Shown piece by piece: positions 6,746-13,053 of a stretch of DNA of 13,053 bases (the first letter of the stretch is position 1; each line of letters begins with the position of its first letter). Below the pieces are notes generated by a model, which did no database searches, was not told the origin of the DNA, and saw nothing but the letters and a program-made list of their open reading frames with translations. The DNA comes from Eimeria necatrix (Eukaryota > Apicomplexa > Conoidasida > Eucoccidiorida > Eimeriidae). The translations under genes were made by a program, and so were the position numbers. The stretch covers positions 5,001 through 18,053 of the forward strand of contig NW_013654541.1 in NCBI RefSeq assembly GCF_000499385.1, read 5' to 3'.

Positions 6746-7178
6746 TAAGCATGTATAGATTTCTGTGTATAGACACTGCAACCCTTTTGGCTTATTTGTC
6801 TACACTTTTGTTATTTCTTCTTTATTAGTTTTGTCTTTAAATTCATTTGACTAGTCTTTGTTTATTTACTTTGTGTTTGTTTGAATATTTATTTACTCTC
6901 TTTTTGCTTTTTTCTCTATTTATTTTTTCCTTGTTTGTGTTTATTTTGTATTTTTTGTCCCGAATTGTCTATTAAATATCTCTATTTATTCATATCGTCT
7001 TTATTTGTTTATTTGATTTTTATTTCTTCACAGTTTCTTTATTTGTTAAATTCTATTCTCTGTTTGTCTAAGTGCCCAGTTCTCTCAGTGTACGTACTGT
7101 TTAAAAGGTCCTTTGACTCCTTTGTTTGTTTTATTTAGTTGGTTTGTTTTATTTAATTAATTAATTTTATTTATTTAG
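6746..7178. other. T-rich stretch of unknown role
   Basis: T-rich on the plus strand, much like the UFSP2 introns, and ending TTATTTATTTAG at 7178 like a 3' splice site. It may be an intron of an unrecognised plus-strand gene, but no convincing upstream exon is visible. Its Phe/Leu/Tyr-rich open frame is not a convincing gene. Confidence 0.4.
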
Positions 7179-7397
7179 GTTCCAAAGGCTCCAGAACAAA
7201 TCCGAAAAATGAATTCGCCGAAACTGCCGGCGGCTAAAAGCGCCGCCTCTGGGGTGTACGTACACCTCAGCTTCGCCGCCCGTTCTGTGTTCAGAAAATG
7301 CAAATTAAAAGTTCCATTTCATCTTTTTTCTTCGAAAATGATGTCCATTAATGTTTTAGAAGGCTTTTATATTTGCATAAATGAAATACAAATATAA
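7179..7397 (+). CDS. Possible exon or small ORF, unrecognised
   Basis: After the acceptor-like TTTATTTAG the frame reads VPKAPEQIRKMNSPKLPAAK, then SAASGVYVHLSFAARSVF, and stops about 73 codons in. The first 110 bases are GC-rich and non-repetitive, and an ATG lies at 7209. Against a gene: no family is recognised, the stretch includes a perfect GGTGTACGTACACC palindrome that recurs in non-coding places, and the last third is AT-rich. It could simply be one of the dispersed GC islands described in the findings. Confidence 0.2.
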   Translation, partial: VPKAPEQIRKMNSPKLPAAKSAASGVYVHLSFAARSVFRKCKLKVPFHLFSSKMMSINVLEGFYICINEIQI

Positions 7398-7728
7398 ATG
7401 CGAGCCGGCGGAGCAGCGAGGCTCTTCGGGTGTACAGACACCCGCGCCCAGCCATGCATGCATGCAAATGCGCGGAAATGCATTTGTATTAATGCCAGCA
7501 GAGTGGCATCACTTTTTAATCAATATAAAGAGCAAAGATGGCATTTTTAAAAGCAAAAAAAGCAAAAATGGCACTTTTGCAAACTCAATTTGCTTTCCCA
7601 TTTTCTCCAGACGAAATCCAACACCTGAACGCGAGCCCGCGCGTTCGCGCGCTGTACATACACCCCGCGAGCTCTCCGCCCTCTCCCTAAACAATTCAAA
7701 CAAAAGCCTCCCCGCCTCCTCCGCCGCC

Positions 7729-7734
<6 letters not shown>
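7398..7734. other. Intergenic or 3'-flanking region with GTGTAC and TGCATGC motifs
   Basis: Lies downstream of the minus-strand gene. Contains GGGTGTACAGACACCC (7428-7443), a run of TGCATGC (about 7453-7468) matching the core of a known apicomplexan AP2 binding motif, and TGTACATACACCCC (7653-7666). No gene is assigned; long frames on both strands reach in from the CTG tract. Confidence 0.4.

Positions 7735-7781
<47 letters not shown>
7735..7781 (-). repeat. (CTG/CAG) tract of about 15 units next to the stop of the minus-strand gene
   Basis: Uninterrupted GCT/CTG triplets on the plus strand, CAG on the minus strand. The tract begins directly beyond the TGA of the secreted-protein gene, so it would lie in the 3' untranslated region of that transcript. 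Confidence 0.85.
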
Positions 7782-7782
<1 letters not shown>

Positions 7783-7783
<1 letters not shown>

Positions 7784-8793
7784 CACTTTCTGCGGGCCTG
7801 CAGCAGCTTCTCCCTGAGAGGCGACGCGGGCGGGAGGCCCCGGCCGAAGCGCCTATAGGCCTCATCGGCTTCTCTTTGGGCATAAGGCAGCAAAGGGTTT
7901 TCGGCCTTGAGGGGCCCCCAGTGGGGGTTTTTTCTGAACTCTCCTTCGATATATTTGGCCCTGGCTTCTGCGTCTTCATCTAATTTTTTTCTCAAGTTTT
8001 TAACTTTTTCTAACTGCATATATTGTTCTAACATTCTTCTTCTTCTCTCCGCCTCTGGCAATTTATTGCCCTCAGCCACCCACGCGTTCAGCCGCGCCTG
8101 CACTGCTGCTGCTCTTCCGGGGGTTCGCTGCACGTGCTGCAGCTGCTGCTCGCGCTGCCGCTGCTGCTCCCTTTGTTCCAGCTGCTGCCGGATTGCTGCT
8201 GCAGTGCCAGCAGCAGGTTGTTCCCAGCGGCGGGCCAGGGGGCCCCCCGCTGCAGGGGGGGCCCCCAGGGAGGTGCGCCGCCGCTTCGCGGGGGGGGGGC
8301 CCCCCGAGGTCGAGGGGCCCTCTCCTGCTGCAGCAGGGGGGGCCCCCTCTGCTTGTTCAGCGGAAGCCAAGTAGGCCTGGTACCCTCGGGCCCCCCGGGA
8401 TGCGGAGTCGCTGCTCAGGGGCCCCTCTCCTTCTGTGGTCACTCGCAGCCTCACAGACCCTCCGGGGGCCCCGGGGGCCCCGGGGGCCCCGGGGGCCCCC
8501 CCGGGGGGCCCCCCGGGGGCCCCCACGGGGGCCCCCTCCGGGGCCCCCTCGGGAGAGCCCTCGGGGCTCTCGGGGGCCCCCCCCTCCCCGCCGGGCGGGG
8601 AGGCCTCCAGGAAGGCCGCCAGGTCCTCCTCTTCTGCTGCTGCTGCTGCTGCTGCAGCAGAAGGCTCTTCAGCCTCCGGGGCCAGGGCAAAGCGAGGCAA
8701 AGGCGGGGAAATTGCTGCTGCTGGAGGCGCAGCAGCAAGCCAAACTCCTGCTGCAGCGCTAGCCAGGCAGCAAACGAAGGTGACTCGAGCCAT
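7783..8793 (-). CDS. Hypothetical secreted protein, 336 aa, with Pro/Gly/Ala repeats and charged helical C-terminus
   Basis: Not recognised as a named family. The start is strongly supported: reading the minus strand, the ATG is embedded in GCCACCATGG, an ideal Kozak context. Residues 1-27 form a clear signal peptide (MARVTFVCCLASAAAGVWLA, then a Pro/Ala tail) with a likely cut before ISPP. In order follow poly-Ala and an acidic EEED patch (about 46-57), a Gly/Ala/Pro/Glu-rich section with collagen-like GAP triplets (66-112), SVRLRVTTEGEG, a disordered stretch holding PPPAKRRRTS (about 166-175), a Gln/Arg-rich helix (195-223), and a charged, helix-prone region with RRRRMLEQYMQLEKVKNLRK and KYIEGEFRKNPHWGPL up to the end. 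No membrane segment is seen after the signal. It is probably exported into the secretory route; a microneme, rhoptry, dense-granule or wall role cannot be told. It appears single-exon, but a 5' UTR intron is possible (CTCTCCAG lies 10 bases before the ATG). Confidence 0.75.
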
Positions 8794-8800
8794 GGTGGCA
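8784..8800 (-). promoter_or_regulatory. Strong Kozak context at the start of the secreted-protein gene
   Basis: On the minus strand the start codon reads GCCACCATGGCTCG: purine at -3 and G at +4. Together with the hydrophobic N-terminus this fixes the start and favours the minus strand over the Gly/Pro-rich plus-strand frames across the same DNA. Confidence 0.6.
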
Positions 8801-9079
8801 GCTGGAGAGTAAAGCAGCGAAAAAAGAAAGAAGTTGGGTTTTATTTCCTTTTCAAATCTAAAAAACTAAAACCTCATTTATAGTTCTTCTGAAAGGAACA
8901 ATCTGCTGCTCCTGCAGCGCAGCAGAGCCTCGCGGCTGTCAAGCGGCAGCGAGGCCGGCGGGGCGGCAGCAGCTGCGCTGCAGCGCTGTCTGAGTGGCTG
9001 TTTGGGGTTTTCCGGAAATTTAAAACTTAATTAGCTTTTTAATCTTATTTCTTTCTTTATTTTACTTTTATTTCAACAG
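8794..9079. other. 5' flank of the secreted-protein gene
   Basis: Pyrimidine-rich on the minus strand just before the ATG (8810-8850), then a GC-rich patch (8905-9000) and an AT-rich stretch ending TTTATTTCAACAG on the plus strand. Probably promoter and 5' UTR of the minus-strand gene. No promoter motif can be named. Confidence 0.4.
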
Positions 9080-9196
9080 CTAGACACTCCAGTAGGCCCC
9101 AACGGCCCGTATCTGTCCGCGGCGCCGCCGCCGCCGACGCGCGCACAGCCGTCGGGTGTCTCGGCAGCTCGACGCCGCGGGACTTCTGCCGCTTAA
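9080..9196 (+). CDS. Possible exon in a GC-rich island, unrecognised
   Basis: A good acceptor (TTTTATTTCAACAG) is followed by 38 GC-rich codons starting LDTPVGPNGPYLSAAPPPPT and ending at TAA 9194. A second phase is also open across 9082-9450, and a minus-strand frame is open too, so strand and frame cannot be decided. No family is recognised. A second GC-rich island with a CAG|GTGACC donor-like end lies at about 9259-9321. Confidence 0.15.
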   Translation, partial: LDTPVGPNGPYLSAAPPPPTRAQPSGVSAARRRGTSAA

Positions 9197-9467
9197 ACCC
9201 ATCCAATTTACTTTTTCTTTTTTTTATTCTTTTTATTTTATTTAATTTTAAATATTTGAAGGCGTCTCTGCGCATTTGCGGCCCCGAAGCGCCAGAAGGC
9301 GGCCTGTCGATACACCCGGCAGGTGACCAGCGCAGGCCTCTCTTCTTCTTCTTTTGCAAATCCGATCTGCAGCTTCCAAAGGTCCTTTTAAAGCCTCTCC
9401 GAGTTTTTTTTAAATTCATTTCTCTAATATTCCTTTTTGTCTCCAATTAAATCAAATAAATAGCTCC
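9197..9467. other. T-rich and GC-island sequence, undetermined
   Basis: A T-rich stretch, then the GC island at 9259-9340 with TCGATACACCCGG (a partial match to the GTGTAC/ACACC motif), then T-rich DNA again. Open frames on both strands; none is supported. Confidence 0.35.
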
Positions 9468-9509
9468 AAACCCTAGACCCTAAACCCTAAACCCTAAACC
9501 CTAAACCCT
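9468..9509 (-). repeat. Interstitial telomere-like array, six AAACCCT units
   Basis: Six heptamers, the second being the variant AGACCCT. It is flanked by a GC-rich patch on the right (9510-9560). Confidence 0.95.
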
Positions 9510-9589
9510 GCGACGCCGCGGGCTCGCCGCAGAGTCGCAGCGGGCTGACGAAGGCTTTGAGGTATTTTGGACCAGATCATCTCAGAAAA

Positions 9590-9660
9590 AGAAATTAATT
9601 AATTAATTAATTAATTAATTAATTAATTAATCAATTAATTAATTAATTAATTAATTAATT
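9590..9660. repeat. (AATT)n tetranucleotide microsatellite
   Basis: About 17 units of ATTA/AATT with one TCAA interruption near 9630. It is self-complementary. Confidence 0.95.
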
Positions 9661-9902
9661 GGAAGAAAAGACATTTAAAGGCCTTTTTCAAGTTAGCAGC
9701 GAAGAAAACGGAGCCAAAAAGCCTTTTCGGCAAACAGCTGCAACACGGCCATTCAGTGGAAGCAGTTTTGTTAAAATTAAAATTTCAATTTTTCTTTTTA
9801 ATTTTATTTTACTTCAAAATCATTTTAAATGCATTTAAGAAAACGGGAAAGAATAAACAAAAACAAATTTAAAAGATCCTGTAGTGAATTAAACAGAGAA
9901 GT
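9661..9902. other. AT-rich intergenic DNA
   Basis: No gene, RNA or repeat is recognised here. It borders the inverted-repeat element on its right. Confidence 0.4.
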
Positions 9903-9949
9903 CCCACAGAGGCACCAGCTGGCTCAGGAGGACCACTGGTCACCTGCTA

Positions 9950-9951
<2 letters not shown>

Positions 9952-10000
<49 letters not shown>
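9952..10000 (+). repeat. (GCA/CAG) tract of about 16 units in the left arm
   Basis: Uninterrupted GCA triplets inside the left arm of the inverted-repeat element. The counterpart is the CTG tract at 10446-10501. Confidence 0.9.
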
Positions 10001-10002
<2 letters not shown>

Positions 10003-10260
10003 GCATCGCCACCGTATGAACTCCAGGAGCAGCAACAGCACAGTGGGAACTTTAAGTGGAAAAGAAACGGAGGACCGCTGCTGCTGAGGCTGCTGCTGCT
10101 GAGGCTGCTGCTGCTGAGGCTGCTGCTGCTGCTGCTGCTGCTGCTGAGGCTGCTGCTGCTGCTGCCCCTGCGGTTCCTGCTGCGGCTATTCCTGCTGCTG
10201 ATGCTGCTGATCGTGATGGACGCTGTGTCGCTGCTGCTGCTGTAGCTGCTGCTTCTGATG

Positions 10261-10380
10261 CTGCTGCTGTGTTGTTGTTGGTGTTGCTGCTGCTTTGCTG
10301 CTGCTGCTGTGTTGTTGTTGCTGCTGCTGCTGCTTTGCTGCTGCTGCTGTGTTGTTGTTGGTGCTGCTGCTGCTTTGCTG
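10261..10380 (+). repeat. Three tandem 40-bp units in the element's centre
   Basis: Unit pattern: CTGCTGCTGT, GTTGTTGTTG, GTGTTGCTGC, TGCTTTGCTG, at 10261, 10301 and 10341, with one to a few changes per copy. Forty is not a multiple of three, so no reading frame is kept, which argues against coding. Confidence 0.9.
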
Positions 10381-10444
10381 CTGCTGCCGCTCCTGGTGCG
10401 CTGTTCCTGGTGTCCCGTCCATACGGTGGCAATGCCACTGCTGC

Positions 10445-10445
<1 letters not shown>

Positions 10446-10501
<56 letters not shown>
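10446..10501 (+). repeat. (CTG) tract of about 18 units in the right arm
   Basis: Perfect CTG triplets between CTGCCG flanks. It is the reverse-complement partner of the tract at 9952-10000. Confidence 0.9.
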
Positions 10502-10502
<1 letters not shown>

Positions 10503-10551
10503 GTAGCAGGTGGTGACCAGTGGTCCACTTGAGCCGGCCAGTGGCTCTGTG

Positions 10552-10857
10552 GTCCTGTAAGCCCAACTGCTGGTTTTTCTGACTTGTTTTTTAAGAGACC
10601 ATTTTAAATGAATTCTTTTTTTATTCATTTAAACATTTTTACCTCTTTTGTGGAGTCTTTGCCACTTTTTGTAATTTTCTTTTTTAATTAAATTCATAGC
10701 AAAGAAAACCCCACAAGCGGCAGGCAAGAGGGGCTTATCTGCGGGATCGGTGGGATCGGGATCGATGGGATCGGGATCGCGATCCCACCTGCTGCTGCTT
10801 CTCTCCTCGCTTTTAGCGGGCCCCCTTGTGCTGCTGCCTCTCAAGTAACTGCTGCTG
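10552..10857. other. AT-rich DNA followed by GGGATC repeats
   Basis: 10570-10700 is AT-rich. 10743-10788 is built from GGGATCG/GATGGGATC units with many GATC sites. No credible gene is seen. Confidence 0.5.
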
Positions 10858-11082
10858 AGGGGGCCCCCCAGAGGGGCCCCCAGAGGGGCCCCCAGAGGGG
10901 CCCCCAGAGGGACCCCCAGAGGGGCCCCCAGAGGGGCCCCCAGGGGGGCCCCCAGAGGGGCCCCCAGAGGGGCCCCCAGAGGGGCCCCCAGAGGGGCCCC
11001 CAGAGGGGCCCCCCGGGCCCCCAGAGGGGCCCCCAGAGGGGCCCCCAGAGGGGCCCCCAGAGGGGCCCCCAGAGGGGCCTCC
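10858..11082. repeat. 12-bp satellite, GGGGCCCCCAGA, about 18 copies
   Basis: Tandem 12-mers with few variants (a GGGACCCCC copy and two copies with extra G or C). The length is a multiple of three, so on the minus strand it reads as a Gly-Pro-Leu-Trp tetrapeptide repeat in an 85-codon frame. I consider that frame a by-product, as there is no unique coding sequence around it. Confidence 0.9.
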
Positions 11083-11335
11083 TTTTAGTGCGCAGCAAAA
11101 CGCTTTTTAGGGTTTAGAGGTTGTCTAAATGGCAGTCTCATAACTAGTTAGCTGCAGCAAGCCGAAGCAAGCTGCAACGAGCTGTAGCTAGCTAGACTTT
11201 GCTACAGCTAGCTACAGCTAGCTACATATAGCTACAGCTAGCTACAGCTAGCTGCAGCTAGCCACGCCCGGGGCCTTCCTCGCTGCGCATTGGGCTGGAA
11301 ATCTTCTCCGGGCGTTCTTTAGTCGCCTTCCCCTT

Positions 11336-11336
<1 letters not shown>
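11083..11336. repeat. AGCTAGCTAC repeat region and flanks
   Basis: Around 11140-11265 GCTAGCTACA-type units recur (AGCTACAGCTAGCTACAG), related to the CTAG region at 6431-6745. One degenerate telomere-like unit (TTAGGGTTTAGAGG) lies at 11107-11120. No gene is seen. Confidence 0.7.
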
Positions 11337-11419
<83 letters not shown>

Positions 11420-11422
11420 ATA
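11337..11422. repeat. (TAAA)n microsatellite, about 21 units
   Basis: Uninterrupted AAAT/TAAA tetranucleotides. The reverse complement (TTTA) is the same microsatellite class found in the UFSP2 intron at about 5005-5088. Confidence 0.95.
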
Positions 11423-11520
11423 GTTAAATAACTGAATAAATAAAAAATAAACAGTAAAAGAACAAAAACAAACTGCAATAACAACTGCAGACTGTAAAAG
11501 AAATGCAACAAAGATCTCTC
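11423..11520. other. AT-rich flank
   Basis: AT-rich sequence between the TAAA microsatellite and the GGGGCCCC region. Nothing is recognised in it. Confidence 0.4.
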
Positions 11521-11945
11521 GGCTTGCAGGGGGCCCCTGGGGGGCCCCCCCTTAGGGGGCCCCCAGGGGGCCCCCCAAAGCTATTCCGCTGCAGCTAGAA
11601 GCCAAATGGCTTTTTTCTGTCTTTGTTTTGGGGGCCCCCAGAGGGTACCAACAGGAAAGAAGAGCTATGGGGGGCCCCCAAGAGGGGCATTATTAGGAGC
11701 CCTCCGAAGGGGCCCCTCATAATCCCTATTTGGGGCCCCCAGATTTCTCATAGGGGTCCCCAGGGGGCCCCCAGGGGGCCTCTATGGGGCCCCAGGGGTC
11801 CCCTAGGGGTCCCCTAAGGGGCCCCCAGGGGCCCACTAGGGGGCCCTCAGGGGGGCCCCCAGGGGGGCCCCCAGGGAGCCACTAAGGGGCCCCTACGGGG
11901 CCACTAGGGGGCCCCCAGAGGACCACTAGGGGGCCCCTAGGGGTT
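11521..11945. repeat. Irregular GGGGCCCC-rich region
   Basis: About 420 bases of GGGGCCCCCAGGGG-like blocks with CTAGGGG and TAAGGGG variants and no fixed period. The core GGGGCCCC is palindromic. The open frames through it have only Gly/Pro content. Confidence 0.8.
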
Positions 11946-12300
11946 ACCTAAAGGCAGCAGGCTGCAGGCGGCCCAGCCAGCTGCTTATGTCTGGGATTTT
12001 TCATCAACTGATCATTAATTGAGTAAATAAATAAAAGTTTGAAACAAAAATTAAATTAAAATTCCTTTTTAGTGCAACACCGGGCAAAGTAGCTGATTGG
12101 TTCTCTGGTTCTGAGGTGTACGTACACCTCGGACAAAGCCGAGGGCCGGCGGCCTCGTTCATGTTCGTTTTCTTTCTTTTCTTTACATTATTTACAAGAA
12201 AATATACTTTTAAAAAGTAAAAAAGAATAATTTATTTAATTTAAAAACCCACAAATAGAATTGCCAAGCTATAGAGCGATCAAACGGGGCTGCAGCCACA
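11946..12300. other. AT-rich intergenic DNA with an 18-bp palindrome
   Basis: GAGGTGTACGTACACCTC, a perfect palindrome, lies at 12113-12130 inside a GC-rich patch (12085-12160) surrounded by AT-rich DNA. No gene is seen. Confidence 0.5.
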
Positions 12301-12385
12301 GAGGAGCCGGGGGCCCCCGGGGGCCCCTCGGAGGCCCTGGGGGCCCCCAGGGGCCCCCAGGGGGCCCCTCAGGGGCCCCTGAGGC
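12301..12385. repeat. Short GGGGGCCCCC-rich block
   Basis: Alternating GGGGGCCCCC and GGGGCCCCTC blocks, the same class as 11521-11945. Confidence 0.8.
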
Positions 12386-12457
12386 TTTGAAATAAAGAAG
12401 CAGCAATGATGAATGGATTGGAGCTAGGTTTTGCGATAATATTCCCTCTTTTGCCAC

Positions 12458-12492
12458 AAACCCTAAACCCTAAACCCTAAACCCTAAACCCT
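12458..12492 (-). repeat. Interstitial telomere-like array (AAACCCT)5
   Basis: Five perfect AAACCCT units ending 20 bases upstream of the ATG at 12512. Confidence 0.95.
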
Positions 12493-12511
12493 CTTCGCTT
12501 GGGGGGCCCCA

Positions 12512-12775
12512 ATGGGGCGGCCCGTGGTACCCATGAGTCTCTTAGCCAGCGCGGGTACGGGGAGGATCTTGCATGCTGCAGCAGCAGCAGCAGCACCTGC
12601 AGCAGCAGCAGCAGCAGCAGCACCTGCAGCAGCAGCAGCAGCAGCAGCAGCAGCTCCTTGTGGTGTTAGCTGCTGCTATGCCTCCCGCCGGCCTTTTGGG
12701 GGCCCCTTTGGCGCCCCTAAAAGAGGCCTAGGGCCCCACCTTGCTGCTGCTTCTTTGGGTGGTGGCCGCTTTCCC

Positions 12776-12810
<35 letters not shown>

Positions 12811-12969
12811 TGCTGCTGCTGCTGGTTGTCTGTCTCCTTTTGCTGCTGCTGCTGCTGCTCCCTTATCTGTCACTTCGTTGAGTTCTTTTCAATCCGCGCG
12901 GTTTCTTGTTGAAATTAAATTCAAAAAAGCCCCCAACAAAGACACAGACCAAATACCCTTCAAGGTTAG

Positions 12970-13053
<84 letters not shown>
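12512..13053 (+). CDS. Possible 5' exon of an alanine-rich gene, running off the right edge
   Basis: From ATG 12512 (second ATG at 12533) one frame is open to the window edge, 180 codons. It reads MGRPVVPMSLLASAGTGRIL, an Ala/Pro block from CAG repeats, CGVSCCYASRRPFGGPFG, more Ala, then PLSVTSLSSFQSARFLVE, IKFKKAPNKDTDQIPFK and a final Ala run. The stretch at 12860-12964 is not repetitive and is AT-balanced yet open in this frame, and KAPNKDTDQIPFK looks like ordinary protein. An AAG|GTTAGT donor-like site at 12964/12965 may end the exon before the CTG tract. No family is recognised. The start context is only moderate (G at +4). A minus-strand Ala-rich frame at 12676-12873 competes. Confidence 0.4.
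12580..12654 (+). repeat. CAG tracts with CACCTG interruptions
   Basis: Three GCA/CAG blocks of growing length separated by CACCTG. In the open plus-strand frame they code Ala blocks separated by Pro. Confidence 0.9.
12971..13053 (+). repeat. (CTG) tract of at least 27 units, cut by the window edge
   Basis: The longest perfect triplet tract in the window, 83 bases without interruption, continuing beyond the end. It reads as Ala in the open frame or as intron after the GTTAGT site. Confidence 0.95.

Larger units (their letters stand above)
9903..10551. repeat. Long imperfect inverted-repeat element filled with CTG repeats
   Basis: The left arm (about 9903-10031) and the reverse complement of the right arm (about 10390-10551) share, in the same order, CCACAGAG, GGCTCA, GGACCACTGGTCACC (9930-9944 and 10512-10526), a CAG tract, GGCAT-GCCACCGTAT and CCAGGAGC. 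The centre is CTG-type repeat. It could be a foldback or MITE-like element, or an inverted duplication of a coding-like segment. No clear target-site duplication is seen. Poly-Leu, poly-Ala and poly-Ser frames on either strand come from the repeat. Confidence 0.8.

Noticed and set aside
8134..8883. Plus-strand Gly/Pro/Cys-rich ORFs opposite the secreted-protein gene
   Set aside because: The minus strand has a perfect Kozak start, a signal peptide and charged helices; the plus-strand frames have only repeat composition.
9057..9446. Minus-strand 129-codon Lys/Arg-rich ORF
   Set aside because: No true ATG at its start (TTG), an equally open plus-strand frame, AT-rich low complexity, and no recognised family.
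9924..10628. Ser/Ala/Gln-rich ORFs on the minus strand (up to 234 codons)
   Set aside because: Explained by the inverted-repeat element with CTG tracts and a 40-bp repeat that does not respect frame.
11623..11817. Gly/Pro-rich ORF in the GGGGCCCC region
   Set aside because: Composition is purely that of the repeat; no unique sequence or good start context.
1..13053. tRNA, rRNA or other structured RNA genes
   Set aside because: I found no tRNA-like A/B boxes or rRNA core sequence by eye. A covariance-model scan would settle this.

Overview
This window is almost certainly nuclear DNA of a coccidian apicomplexan, most likely Eimeria. The signs are very dense CAG/CTG triplet tracts that run through exons and introns alike, four internal blocks of the apicomplexan telomere heptamer (TTTAGGG/CCCTAAA), T-rich introns, and intron-split genes. 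It resembles the repeat-rich segments reported for Eimeria tenella chromosomes. Genus-level confidence is good; species cannot be told from the sequence alone.

Layout. (1) Positions 2-5974, plus strand: a multi-exon gene for a UFSP2-type Ufm1-specific protease, entering from beyond the left edge. A large polyglutamine/polyalanine-rich first exon carries the N-terminal domain. Short exons follow at about 2728-2861, 2924-3016, 3463-3531 (with an exact second copy at 3695-3763), 4197-4416, 5093-5184 and 5885-5974. All the splice phases fit together (958 codons including stop, using one copy of the duplicated exon). The catalytic Asp/His exon (MDPHYFG) is present, but the catalytic-cysteine exon expected between 3016 and 3463 is not in the assembled sequence; only a CTG satellite lies there. 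(2) 5975-6202: an inverted pair of telomere-like arrays directly after the stop codon. (3) 6203-7735: apparently gene-poor DNA with a CTAG-rich self-complementary stretch, a T-rich stretch and GTGTAC palindromes. (4) 7783-8793, minus strand: an apparently intronless gene for an unrecognised secreted protein with a signal peptide, a Gly/Ala/Pro-rich section, a KRRR motif and a charged helical C-terminal half. (5) 8794-12490: non-coding or undetermined DNA with a telomere-like array, AATT and TAAA microsatellites, a 650-bp inverted-repeat element full of CTG repeats, and GGGGCCCC-type satellites. (6) 12512-13053, plus strand: an open frame running off the right edge that may be the first exon of another alanine-rich gene.

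The genes show no operon-like or functional link to each other. The main points to re-examine are the missing active-site exon together with the exact exon duplication in the UFSP2 gene (an assembly error or a real lesion), the long inverted-repeat element, and the recurring GGTGTACGTACACC palindrome.
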